Source: Diabrotica undecimpunctata (taxonomy: Eukaryota; Arthropoda; Insecta; Coleoptera; Chrysomelidae). Taken from it: a stretch of DNA of 64,000 nt. Position 1 is the first letter of the stretch, and each line of letters begins with the position of its first letter. Positions 20,193 to 30,959 of this stretch are shown in pieces. Position numbers and translations under genes: made by a program. The stretch covers positions 78,136,935-78,200,934 of the forward strand of contig NC_092809.1 in NCBI RefSeq assembly GCF_040954645.1. Reading direction: 5' to 3'. Under the pieces are notes generated by a model. That model ran no database searches. It was not told where the DNA came from and saw only the letters and a list, made by a program, of their open reading frames with translations.

Positions 20193-22301
20193 AGACATTG
20201 AGAGAAGTTAGTACAAAATAATTTTAATATAACCAGGACAATATATTAAAGCTTAAGGCGAATGATTTACATCAGTTTTAGCATAATTCATATTTGTAAA
20301 AAATCTAGTTCGTTAACCATAACCCTAGTAATAAACTATCATCACCTGCAAAATTAACGAATCACTTCAGAGATTGATGATCAATTAGCACGCCTCTGCA
20401 GTATATTTATTTCAGAACACTAATATATAATATACTCACATTTATGTATTATGTTCCTGTTGCTCTCGTGTCGCTATTGTGTTTTTATTTGTCTCTTCGC
20501 CTTAAAACCAGTTCTAACTAATAACAGGTTATTCACTACAGTGTACAAGATCAAAACGGTGATCCGTGTGTTTATGCAGGTTATTGAATATTGATGAGTA
20601 ATTGAAAGCAAATAATTCAGTCTTATATATGCAACAATTTAAGCTTGAATTATCTAAAAATTGTTAACTAAGAACTACTATATCGGAATATTGAGTAGCA
20701 AAGTGAGAAAAAAGTCACTGTGGTTAAGGGTACCTTTCAGGACAGTAGAAAGGACATAGTTAGAAAGTTATAATAATTAGAAAAATTTAAATAACTTAGT
20801 TCACCGATTCTATTATTTTGCTAGCTTATTCACTGTTTGCTATATTTACAGAAATCCTTCAAAATCTCACTATATTGCTTTCAGAATTATTTAATGAGGA
20901 TGATCTGGATTTTTCATTACTATTGTATCTTGACAACATATTCTCTTAAATGGAGTCATTTAAATCATGTATTTGTTTGTCAACCGATTCTTGTGAATAA
21001 AGATATTGCTATTCTATTCTATTTAAACGAATTGCTTTCCTTCCAATTTATAAACTAAATTTATTTCTTAATTTTTTAAAAAAATTTACTGTTTTTGACC
21101 TATTTTACTTTTTTATTTGTCCACCTTGTATATAAACATTGAAATTTAGAATTTAAATCTATACTCTATAGCCAATAAAATATTTAAATTACTTTATTAT
21201 TATAATGTAAATCAATAACCTATAAAAACCGTGCGATTGAGTACGTTTTTGTTCAGCGGTGTAAATGTAGAAAAGTAGTGAAGTTGGGGAGAGAAACATT
21301 CAAAGAGTGCGTGCCGTTCGTGTGATTTTGTCAGCGTCTATTATATAGTTTCTATATTTACAAACAAAAGCCAACGACAAATTAGTCAAAACAGATAGGG
21401 TAGTTAAACCTATAAAGAGAATTTATTGGCACGCCTAAAAATTATTTCTTATTAACTTTTTAAAAAGGTTCATCGAAGGTAGTTAAACATATTAAAGGTT
21501 GTTTTATTAGAGGAGGAAGTATTAGTGGCCTAAAATGACTTCTTGACAAATTTTTACAGACGTTTACTGACATTTACTACGAGTTATATACTTACTTAAT
21601 GTTCTTATAAAATTTAATAAAATAAACGAAAATTGTACAAGATAAAATATAACAATGAGCTTTTGGACAAGTTACGGCGGGATATTTTTGCATTATTGTT
21701 TTGGCCATGTTATAATTATTAATGTTATGAGAAGAATCAAATTCAACTATAGCCGACAAAAAAATTTCTTTTCGAATTTCTATAATATTTTACATAAACC
21801 CGTAATATGTTTTCTATTTCCTGTTATTAAATTCTACAGATAAAATACAATCTAGTTTCACGCCTTTTGTTACTTACACTAATTTTTATCTTTAAAGTTA
21901 CTCAATGAAAGTGTGGGTGGAATAATACATTGTTTTGATCAGTCTGTTAAAAAATATTAATGCATATTGTAACATGAGAAGCGTTTCTATTAAGTCAATT
22001 TATTTGAACCTTCAATATAAACAGTTTAGTAGGAATCAAACCATACATAGGCGTAGTGACATATAGTTAAACTGGGAATTTTAAATAATAATTATGTTTT
22101 ATTGTGTTGGGAAAAACGTCTGACATTTTATCTCTATTGACAGATAAAAAAACCAATTTTAATGAAATTACTTTTTTCCTCAAGAGAACAATTCCCTAAG
22201 AACAATCGGAATTATAATTAGTAAATGTGCATTGCAGGAATAGATGTTCCTAGAAGTATTCTGTACAACAATCGAATTTTCTTATGTTGAAATTATATAT
22301 T
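20193..22301. other. 2.1 kb AT-rich stretch, no gene recognised
   Basis: Contains only short open frames without similarity. A possible core promoter-like motif CCTATAAAAACCG lies near 21219, about 30 bp before GTTCAGCGGTG, but there is no coding sequence behind it. Confidence 0.35.
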
Positions 22302-23170
22302 TTATGCTATGGACACAACTGCCGTTGATGTATCTGGTCGCGAATCGGGGGCTTTTTTACTATTACAGGTTCTTAACACTTTATTAGCTATTTCTGTCCT
22401 GTGTTCAAAATATTTATTAACATACCCTTTAACGACCATTGATGACTTCCAACCTCCATGTGTCATTTTTAAGGTAGGTACCTTATAAAACTGATCCCAC
22501 AACCTGATTAATACATTTTCCATTGCGATATGGGTACAACAACGATTCTTTGCTGCTGCTGCTGGACAAACTATGTACATTCGGTAACGTTTAACATATT
22601 CTTCAGTAATTACAAATGATATTTTTATATCAACATATCAGAAGAAACAATTAAGGTGGTATGGGCATGTTCAACGGATGCCAGCATCAAGACTCCCCAA
22701 AAAAGTAATAGAATGGCAACCGATAGGTCGACGGAAAAGAGGAAGACCCAGATTAGAATGGCAACACGGCGTAAACAAGTCCATGAGCGAAAGAAATTTA
22801 ACAACAAACGACTGCGAAGATAGGAAGAGATGGTGTTTAGGTATGGGACAACGTCGAAAGACGTTCTAAACCGATGTATATATATTTTTATATCACTCTT
22901 TACTTGCTTGAGTTTCACAATTAATAATATTCCCAAATATTCACTATCATCTAATTTTTTTTTTGGTTAATTTGACAAATTCGACAAGCTCCTGCATTGC
23001 CAAATACAACCACAACCTTAGCTATTAAATAAATTTTATTTAGAGGATTATATTTGTGTACTCGTAAAAATCGCAACTTTCTTGGTACTGTAACATTTCC
23101 CATTTTGTTTAAAAAACGAATAGTTAAACAAGTTCGTTGAATACTTTGAAATATCGGTAAACTTATCAAG
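22302..23170 (-). pseudogene. Crypton-like tyrosine recombinase remnant
   Basis: The upstream piece (23170-22960) reads LIAKVVVVFGNAGACRICQI, resembling the KVVLIFGIAGACR.DEL block with the first catalytic Arg. The downstream piece (22620-22302) reads THGGWKSSMVVKGYVNK, resembling the HGGW..S..AEGYI block with the His/Trp box and nucleophilic Tyr. Between them lies a plus-strand LINE fragment plus missing sequence. The family catalyses strand exchange; this copy is broken. The assignment rests on two blocks only. Confidence 0.55.
22625..22905 (+). mobile_element. LINE 3' fragment inserted in recombinase
   Basis: Frame from about 22650: RWYGHV..RMPASRLPKKVIEW, GRRKRGRPRLEWQ, then NDCEDRKRWCLGMGQRRKTF and a stop at 22867. 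This is the C-terminus of a LINE ORF2 (WYGHV.RM..SRLPKK..EW, ending in G.GQRRKTF). An AT-rich tail (GTATATATATTTTTATA) follows. Nearly intact at the protein level, so younger than the recombinase it splits. Confidence 0.75.
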
Positions 23171-23422
23171 ACTTCCCTGGTCTATATGTTTACGTCCTTG
23201 GAAAGAGTGGGAATGGGAGAAATAGTTTATTCGTTCGGTTTCTTCATCATCAAGCGTACATATTATGTATGTGTTCTGGTTCTTGTAAATGTGGCTTTGT
23301 TTTATATTTATTAAATATATTATTATTATATTTGTTAACTTTAAAGTAGTTTTTGTGGTAAGTAAACAACAGAAAAATAACAGAATAATATGATTGATGG
23401 TTATTCTTTTTATATCATTAAG

Positions 23423-24700
23423 ATGGATGCCGTAGCCGGTCCAAGTAATGTACAAAGAAAGCGGAAGTTTATGTCGGTAAAAGAAAAGTAGATTGTCTGT
23501 AGAGTGTAGGAAAATTTAACAAATACACTTGTACAGTGGAAGCTATAGCTCAGCGTTCATTTTTAACGGGAGTATCCGTGTCGACAATTAAACGCATTGT
23601 ACCTGAAAAAAAGGTGAGTGGAATTGTGCAAGTTCTAAAAGTACATTGTGATGGTAAAAAAAATTGAATTGGACGAGTACCAGAAAAATTTTGTACGCAC
23701 TACTACTCATTCTTTCTTTTTTCAGAATAAAGTGCCAATCCATTTAAAATTATCTCATTCCAAAAATTAGCAAAGAGACGTGAAGAATAATAATAAAAGA
23801 AGATTTAAAATTTATATATGCCAAAGAAGTAATATGTCTTAATAGAAAGAGACGATTTAGTCTCATGGCGACAAAGATATCTTCGCTCTATTAGAGAGGT
23901 TCGTTCTGCTATAAAAAGATTGATTATCTGGACGAAACGTGGGTGAATGGTGGTCATACAGTATCTAAGATCTGACAAGATACTACTGTAGCGGGTTATC
24001 GTCAAGCATCTGTAGACGGTTCATTAACAGAGTTACGAGGACCAACGGGTAAAGGGCAACGACTTATTGTCGCTCATATGGGTAGCTTTTTAGACAATAG
24101 TGCACAAGACATGGACGCCCAAAGCTTTGAAAAATGGTTTGAATCTCTTCTTTCACGAGTCAAGCTAAATTCGTTAATAGTGATGTATAACGCTTCTTAT
24201 CACAGCTGATTAGTACAACATCTGCCAACTATGGCCACCAAAAAAGCAGACATGCAGAGTTGTTTAGGACAGAAAGGAATTCCATTTTCCGAGGATATGG
24301 TTAAGGCTGAACTTATAAGTGTCATTAGGTAGCATAGCGACTGATATCGCCAGCATATTGTAGATATAATGGCTCGTGCTAAAGGAATCACCATTTTGAG
24401 ACTTCCTCTTTACCATTGCGAGATAAACCCGATAGAATTAATCTGGGCTCCCTTAAAGAGTTACGTAGCTCGTGAAAACATGACATATAAAATTTCTAAT
24501 GTCCAACGTTTCGTTAGAACTTGCAATGGAATGGATACGGAAAGAAGATTGGTCTAATGGCGTAGCCCATGTGATTAAGGACAAGAGAAAATGTGGAGAC
24601 GGGACCGCATGGTAGACACTGTTTTCTACAAAATAATAATGAGACTTAAGTGTGACTGGGGATTCCTCTTCGGAGGAGTTGGCGGATTTAGAAATTTTAT
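23423..24700 (+). pseudogene. Tc1/IS630-like DDE transposase
   Basis: Order of blocks: an N-terminal HTH-like segment (VEAIAQRS...GVSVSTIKRIV, 23536-23610), YLDETWVNGGHTVSK (first Asp, near 23930), GKGQRLIVAHMGSF, FEKWFESLLSR, LIVMYNASYHS (second catalytic Asp replaced by Tyr), and GITILRLPLYHCEINPIELIW (third position, Glu, near 24440). Several frameshifts and stops. A second, minus-strand member of the family is at 37870-38940. No terminal repeats identified. Confidence 0.75.
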
Positions 24701-26177
24701 AACCATAACTTAGATAATTTTGTATCTCCTTCTATATAAAGGGAATATAATAATTATTTTGCAAAGTTTTCTGTTTTTTGAAGTACTGTATTAGGCACTC
24801 TATAATAACAGTATAATTTTACTACATTTTGTTAGACAACTATAAGATAACTGTCAGAACACACATGATAATTTAATAATTATATCGGTCTTAGATTTAA
24901 TTTTTACGTAATTACTTATGTGTTTAAATAAATAATAAATAATTAAATATTATTTTGATATGCTTCTGCACAGTTGATAAGGGAAATATCGGTTGGTTGC
25001 TCTAAGTGCGGTTTTGCCAATGAATCCTTCAATTGAAAATTGTTATAGTGTAGTTTGAAATATTTTAAAATGTCTACATCATTGTTGGATTGTAACATAC
25101 TTTTAGTCATTGAATAATTCGACTACACTCTTGATGGCTTTTATTGTTGTGTCAGTTCCGAAAAATAAGCCAATAACACAGTCTCCGAGAAAGTTGAAAG
25201 CAGAGTATGTGAAGCAACGGACTTAAAAAAATACTCACGATAAAGTGTGGATTTCTAATATTGATTAAAGACTTTAGAAATTAAAAAAAGCAAGGATATG
25301 GAAACTAGCAAATATTCAGGATTAACCCTCAATAAGAAGGGGAATTGTGAAAATGAAATCAGGATAAGAATCGACAAACCAATTTCACGAATCATCAATC
25401 CCTTTTCTGGTAAAAGGCAGAAAAACCAAAAAACTTATCTACAGAAGACAGAACCAAACTTTCGATAAAATCTCGGCAAGGGACAAAGAAATACGCAACT
25501 GAATAAAATTTGAGTGAAAAATATATGACGTAATGGGGAATATCCAGTTGTCCTTGACTGAACAGGTACAGAGGATGACAAAAGATATAATATTAAAATT
25601 AATTTCGCAGGAGAATATAAAGATAAAGAAGATCATTGTCAATTTGGGAGATCTTTTAATTATATTCACAAACATCAAACTTGAAATTAGCTAAATGTTT
25701 GATGTGGCCACATAATTAAAAGTAAACTGTCGGCATACATTCCATTATTTACGCATGTACATTAATAATTAACAGTGTAATTACAGAGGTCAAATTGCAT
25801 GTAATTGCTTATCTTGTTTTTTTTTTATATTAAACCGTGCGAAATATGCGAGCATGGTATATTGCTGTATTAATATATTTATAGGAAGCAATTTGTTGTA
25901 GAAATAAAAAGAAAAAATAAAGGAAATTTTGAAGAAATAGGCGAAATGTAAAATTGTGAGCAAAATAGCCGCATAATAAAAATTAATATAATTTTTCTTT
26001 ATTCTTCCTCTTCTAGTTTTCTTTTTCTTTTCATAAAAAAAAACTGGTAGAGAAAGTTATACTGTAAGTATATAACAAAATTTCTGAACAATATTTACGA
26101 AGGATTTAAAGAAAACGGTAAAATAAAATAATATTTATGTTTAATAGCTTGTTTCTTAATAACGTATCAACTAGAAA
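24701..26177. other. AT-rich stretch with possible LINE trace
   Basis: At about 25312-25380 the plus strand reads YSGLTLNKKGNCENEIRIRID, reminiscent of the YLG..I..DG.C..EI..RI block after LINE RT domains. Nothing else supports it, and the rest is AT-rich without recognisable content. Confidence 0.3.
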
Positions 26178-26179
26178 TA

Positions 26180-27357
26180 AAGGGTGTTTCATTTAGAGGT
26201 ACTTTTTTCAACAAGAAAAAACAATGAAAAAAAAAAAAAATTTTCGATGACTCGTTCCACCATTTAGATTGGTAGTTCACCAATGACTCGAGTAATATTG
26301 GCCTTCAATGCCTCAATCGTATCTGATTTATTTGTGTAGACTTTGGACTTTAGGTAGCCCCAAAAGAAAGAGTCGAAAGATGAGATGTCACAGGATCTAG
26401 GCGACCAATTCACTGGTCCAAAGCGTGAAATATTTGGTTCACCGAATCGTTCTCGCAGTAAAGCCATGCTTTCACGGGCTGTATGGCAAGTGGCGCGATC
26501 TTGTTGGAACCAAATGTCGCCGAGACCACGAGCTTCAATTTCAGGTACCAAATAGTCCGTAATCATGGCACGATAACGGTCTGCATGCACAGTAACATTC
26601 TGGTCGGCCTCTCTTTTTATGGATCAACGATTCCACCAGCCCATAAACCACACCAAACAGTTGTTTTTCAGGGTGTAATAGCAACTCTTAAACCTCTTTG
26701 GGTTGTCCGTCACCCCAAATACGGGCATTTTATTTATTAACGTACCCATTAAGCCAAAAATGGGCCTCATCTGAAAACAAAATTTTTCTCGAAAACAGTG
26801 GATCTTCTGAAAGCTTATCAAGAGCCCATCGACTGAAACGGTGACGACTTGGAAGGTCGGTTGGCTTCAGCTCTTGCACTAATTGAATTTTGTATGCTTT
26901 TAAACCAAGATCCTTACGTAAAATACGCCAAGTTGTTGCATATGACATAGCCAAGCTGTTGAGAACGGCGACGAATCGATTCTTCATTATTTTCGAGTAC
27001 ACTATCCGTTACCGCCGCTATATCTTCTTCAGTACGTGCTGAATGTGGTCTATTTGGTAGCGTGTTATCCACTAATGAAAACTGGGTTTCAAACTTACTA
27101 ATCGTAAAGCGAATTGTACGTTCGGTAGGCCAATTATGTGGACCATAAATTGCTCTAAGCGCACGAAACACATTTCTCACAGAACTCCCATTTTCAAAAT
27201 AGAACTTAATAATTTCTAGACACTGTGCCGGGCTAAGTCTTTCCATCATAAAATGTCAAACAATACTGAACAAAAGCGAAATGTCAGTTTGACAGTATTA
27301 ATGCACGATCTCCAATCAAATCCCCAACAAAAAAGTACTTCTAAATGAATCACCCTT
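26180..27357 (-). mobile_element. complete DD41D mariner-like element
   Basis: Terminal inverted repeats of 29 bp (26180-26208 and 27329-27357, two mismatches, starting AAGGGTG) and TA target duplications (26178-26179 and 27358-27359) define a 1178-bp element. It encodes one transposase on the minus strand in three frames. It is unusual in this window for having both ends intact. Confidence 0.92.
26264..27249 (-). pseudogene. mariner (DD41D) transposase, broken
   Basis: From 27249: HTH region (MERLSPAQCLEIIKFYFENG, then NWPTERTIRFTISKF). A frameshift near 26960 leads to SYATTWRILRKDLGLKAYKI, FSDEAHFWLNG (first Asp) and a TAA at 26730. Another frame from 26590 has DIWFQQDRATCHTAR (second Asp) and RSCDISSFDSFFWGYLKSK. 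Counting from the second Asp to the Asp in SFDSFFWG gives 41 residues, the DD41D spacing. The enzyme would cut and paste the element at TA sites; the frameshifts and stops make this copy non-coding. Confidence 0.88.
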
Positions 27358-27439
27358 TATAATTTAAATAACACTTGAAAGTCCATATACTTCAGTGATA
27401 CACAATTTTCGATTCACCCGCTGCATTATGGACTACCTA

Positions 27440-27922
27440 TTATTATTATATTAATAAAGAATAAAAAAAAATGAAGAACAAAATAAAAAAAAATAAAAAA
27501 AAAAAGTTACTAAGAAGATCTAAACCTCCGAGGTGTCGAATCGGGTTTATGTCTTAGCGTAGTAATACAAAAAATAAATAAAACAAAATAATAAAAAAAA
27601 GTAAAAACAAGTAAAAAAAATAAAACAGCAAAAACAGAGTAACCTAGTAAGTAAGTTTCTAACATTCCATGTCTTAACTGTCAATACAATATTTTTCAAT
27701 TTAAATACTAACAATATTTGGTGTAAAGAGAGAACTCAAAACAAATTGACTGGCCAGTTGGTTGTCAAAACCAGTGCCAATAAAACACACGCACACAAAC
27801 ACACGCACACACACACGCACACACACGCACACACACGCACGCACACGCACACACACGCACGCACTCACACACACACGCACGCACTCACACACACACATAC
27901 GCACACACACGCACGCACTCCA
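27440..27922 (+). mobile_element. retroposed insert flanked by 16-bp direct repeats
   Basis: CATTATGGACTACCTA occurs at 27424-27439 and 27923-27938. Between them are A-rich blocks, unique sequence, AATAAAA at 27779 and then a CA/CG array running to the right repeat. The long direct repeat and the polyadenylation-like signal followed by a simple tail fit target-primed retroposition. No coding content, so the source is unknown. Confidence 0.55.
27784..27917. repeat. CA-rich microsatellite with CG interruptions
   Basis: Arrays of ACACACGCACAC with regular CG and CT interruptions. The long His/Thr and Val/Cys frames here are artefacts of the repeat. Confidence 0.9.
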
Positions 27923-28059
27923 CATTATGGACTACCTAAGTCCGACGTCACAATGGGCGGGGACTTTAAAAACCTTTCCAAACATTTCTAATTTGTGTGC
28001 ATTTGACACATAAGAAGTTGGAAATATTGTTTTGTTAATTGTTTTGAAAAAGAAATAAG

Positions 28060-28490
28060 GTAATACTTATCAGCAAAAATAAAATTAGAGACGTCCAACT
28101 GCTTATCCAGAATACACCAGTGGACCGAGTAAAACAGTTTACCTATCTTGTAACAATAGTAAACGAACGATGGGATCACTCACAAGAAGTAAAATGTAAA
28201 ATAGAAAAGGCTAGGAGTGCATGCAACAACATGACCAAACTCTTTAAAAGCCACAACCTTAATCTGGATATAAAAGTAAGGCTCCTACAATGTTATATCT
28301 TCTCGATATTATACTACGGAGTTGAATCCTGGACACTCACTGAAGCGAGGGAGAAAAAACTTGAAGCCTTCGAGATGTGGCTATGCAGAAGAATCCTAAG
28401 GATATTATGGACGGACAAGATAACCAACGGGACTGTACTACGAATAATGGAAAAAGAAAGAGAAGTGATGTATACGATTGTTTTGTATAA
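28060..28490 (+). pseudogene. LINE post-RT fragment
   Basis: Reads VDRVKQFTYLVTIVNERWDHSQEV, KIEKARSACNNMTKL, KVRLLQCYIFSILYYGVESWTL and KLEAFEMWLCRRILRILWTDKI. This is the block order following the RT domain in insect LINEs. 5' truncated, and lacking the final RRRSWLRN tail. Confidence 0.8.
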
Positions 28491-28855
28491 AACTTAATGA
28501 AGTCGCTGGTTAAATGATAATCAATAAATAATAATAACGAAAAATGAAATAATTTGTTTGTAAGTAAATTAGCGAAAAATAGCAAATGTTCGTAAATAGA
28601 TATGTAAAATAAAATGCAATTCAAATAACAATTGGCAGATTTAATATCTTATTGTCAATTCTATATGAGATTCACTTACCCTTTGTCTGTGGTTGGGCCT
28701 CGCTCGGAGTCTAAGGTCTAAGGGTAAAAATGGGATGCACACCCGCTGCTGGTTTGCTTGCTTCTGTCCACGATGAGAGGTTCTTGTAAAGTGGCCGATC
28801 ATACGAAACAAAATATGTATGTACGCGAATCCATTGGGGTGGTTCTTCTGTTCTT
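28491..28855. other. no gene recognised
   Basis: Flank of the env-bearing element. Ordinary AT-rich sequence. Confidence 0.35.
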
Positions 28856-28859
28856 AGGA

Positions 28860-29163
28860 AGTTATGTAGCCACTTCTATCGGAAATTTCCTGTTTACGCA
28901 ATTTTAGTAACGACGCTTCGCTCTAGAATATGGAATATTTTCAAACTCTAGAATATAAGTACATTTCCATACAAAGGGTATAAAAACCCTTGTAACAAGA
29001 AATCTTAGTCTTAGTACCTTTTAAACAGTATTAGTGTGAGTTCGTCTCAATTACTAATCGTAATAATTTGTAATTCGGCTTTAGTGTTCTTTAGTTTAAT
29101 TGTAAAACTTTAAGTGAAATAAAGTTTTTAAAAAACAAATACGTCGAAACAAATTATTTATCT
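28860..29163 (+). repeat. 5' LTR
   Basis: Contains a TATA box inside a palindrome (28974-28991), two copies of CTCTAGAATAT (28921-28931 and 28946-28956) and AATAAA near 29119. Identical to 36324-36627. Confidence 0.95.
28974..28991 (+). promoter_or_regulatory. TATA box within a palindrome
   Basis: AAGGGT-ATAAAA-ACCCTT: a TATA-like core flanked by perfect 6-bp inverted arms. It lies upstream of the expected transcription start of the LTR. Confidence 0.6.
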
Positions 29164-29180
29164 GGCGCAGTCAGTGAAGA
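29163..29180 (+). promoter_or_regulatory. primer binding site
   Basis: TGGCGCAGTCAGTGAAG overlaps the last T of the LTR. It resembles the tRNA-Ser-type site of 17.6/297-like errantiviruses. Confidence 0.8.
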
Positions 29181-29783
29181 TAGAAGAAAAGTTAGAAAAA
29201 TCGTGTAAGATTTAACAAGTAGGCAGTTCTTCGTGGGAAGTCTTCCAGACAAGAAGAAGGCTTTGGTTTCAACCACTCGTCCCTGGAACCTACAACTACA
29301 AAAACGTAAGAGTTTCCTTTTCTTCCCTTCCATAAAAAATATTAATTTATAAAAAATTTAAGTTTTAATAATTCATACAATTTGAAATATTAGGATGTGA
29401 ATTGCTTTATGGTATAATTACTATGCATTTTCATTGAGGCTAAATTTCTATTGTATATATATATATATATAAATTATTAAAAAAGAACAAGTAAAAATAT
29501 TAAAAAAGAAGTAATAATATAAAAAAAATATTAATCTGAAGTAAAGATATTAATTTTGAGTTGTTTTAGACTGTAACGTTTTACAATTAATTTAAGAAAA
29601 TATCTGAATATATATTGTAAGGCAATTTCTACTCATTTTAGTTAACCTAGTGATAGAAAACCTTTTATTCGCACAAAAATTTTACAAGTGTTTTATATAT
29701 GTATTTTATACAAAATTGTTAAGAAAAGATATATTCTTTCAAGTATTTTTTGAATAGAAAGTGATTCAAAATAAAAATTTAAT

Positions 29784-30959
29784 ATGTCTGTAGAAAACAT
29801 TCAAGCTACGGCTTATGCAGCCAAAATTCACTCTAAATTTTTACCTGTATTTGACGGAGATACATCCCAACTAGAATGTTTTATTGCTAGTTGTGATAAA
29901 TTTTACGATAATTTCGGAAATTCGACAGAAAATTCCTTAAGTGACTTTGTATACAATGTATTACGTTCAAAAATTAGGAATAATGCACAAACATTTATTA
30001 TGTGCAGACCAGACCTCAACACTTGGCCTTCGATTAGAAACGCTTTAAGAGAACAATACGGAGATCGTATTGACCGACAAACGTTAAATAGAGAATTTTT
30101 ATGTTTAAGAACACATAACAAAGAAAATATATTAGACTTTATTAATAGAATGAAATCATTAAAATCTCGTCTAGAAGTTAAAATAATTTCAGATCATGAC
30201 ATCTCACAGGAGAGAAAATCAATTCTACTAGAACAAAACGAAGGAAATGCTCTAGATATTTTACTAGGAAATGTCAACGATAATTTAAGAACAATATTGG
30301 ATATAAAAGAACCAAAAAATATAAACGAAGCCTGCGAAATTATAAATCGTTATTATTATAGAGAACAAAGAGTAAATTCTCTTTATAAAGATAATAAAAA
30401 TACAAATTTTAATCAAAATCAAAGGCAACAACAAAAAAACTTTAACCAAAATCATCAAAATAATTATTTTTATCAAAAACAATATCAAAGATATCCATAT
30501 GCAAATCAAAGATATGATTATAGACAAAATTATCAAAATCAAAATTATCAAGTACAAAATGGACAAAATCAACAAACATTTCCCAGAGGACCAATAAACA
30601 TTCAACAAAGACCAGTTCCTCCTAAAACATATAATTATGAAAACAATCGACATACAAAAAATGTATTTTCTCCAAGAAATTCAAATAAACTAACAACACC
30701 TCCTCAACCAATGACTACAAGTACTAGATATACATATCCAAGACAACAATATAAAAATAACTATTTTCAACAAACAGGACCCGCAAATTTTGTAGCAGAA
30801 GAAATACATAATACAGAAGATATTGAACAAGAACAATATGCTAATGAACAGAATTTTTACAATGAACAAATAGATATTCCTACTTCATTAGAAAGAAACT
30901 ATGACGAACAAAATTTTCGCAAAGTCGATTTAGAACCCAAACCACCATACCAAATTTAA
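29784..30959 (+). CDS. gag: gag
   Basis: 391 residues. The first ~200 form a capsid-like region (FLPVFDGDTSQLECFIASCDKF, then FLCLRTHNKENILDFINRM). The remainder is a low-complexity, N/Q/Y-rich basic tail without CCHC knuckles, as in many errantivirus Gag proteins. Gag would assemble particles in the cytoplasm and package RNA. ATG at 29784 is the first in frame after the long leader. The stop TAA at 30957-30959 lies 40 bp after the -1 slippery site at 30911-30917, which connects to pol. Confidence 0.88.
   Translation: MSVENIQATAYAAKIHSKFLPVFDGDTSQLECFIASCDKFYDNFGNSTENSLSDFVYNVLRSKIRNNAQTFIMCRPDLNTWPSIRNALREQYGDRIDRQTLNREFLCLRTHNKENILDFINRMKSLKSRLEVKIISDHDISQERKSILLEQNEGNALDILLGNVNDNLRTILDIKEPKNINEACEIINRYYYREQRVNSLYKDNKNTNFNQNQRQQQKNFNQNHQNNYFYQKQYQRYPYANQRYDYRQNYQNQNYQVQNGQNQQTFPRGPINIQQRPVPPKTYNYENNRHTKNVFSPRNSNKLTTPPQPMTTSTRYTYPRQQYKNNYFQQTGPANFVAEEIHNTEDIEQEQYANEQNFYNEQIDIPTSLERNYDEQNFRKVDLEPKPPYQI
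30911..30917 (+). promoter_or_regulatory. -1 ribosomal frameshift heptamer A AAT TTT
   Basis: In the gag frame the codons are CAA AAT TTT, giving the canonical XXXYYYZ heptamer AAATTTT. Slipping one base back leads into the open frame of pol (protease). No strong downstream hairpin was worked out. Confidence 0.75.

Noticed and set aside
21219..21360. Host gene promoter at CCTATAAAAACCG
   Set aside because: No downstream coding exon with recognisable similarity; a TATA-like motif alone is expected in AT-rich DNA.
27746..28013. Open frames rich in His/Thr or Val/Cys
   Set aside because: They translate the CA/CG microsatellite and lack any unique coding sequence.
30285..30653. Minus-strand hydrophobic 122-codon frame
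   Set aside because: Antisense shadow of the N/Q-rich end of gag.
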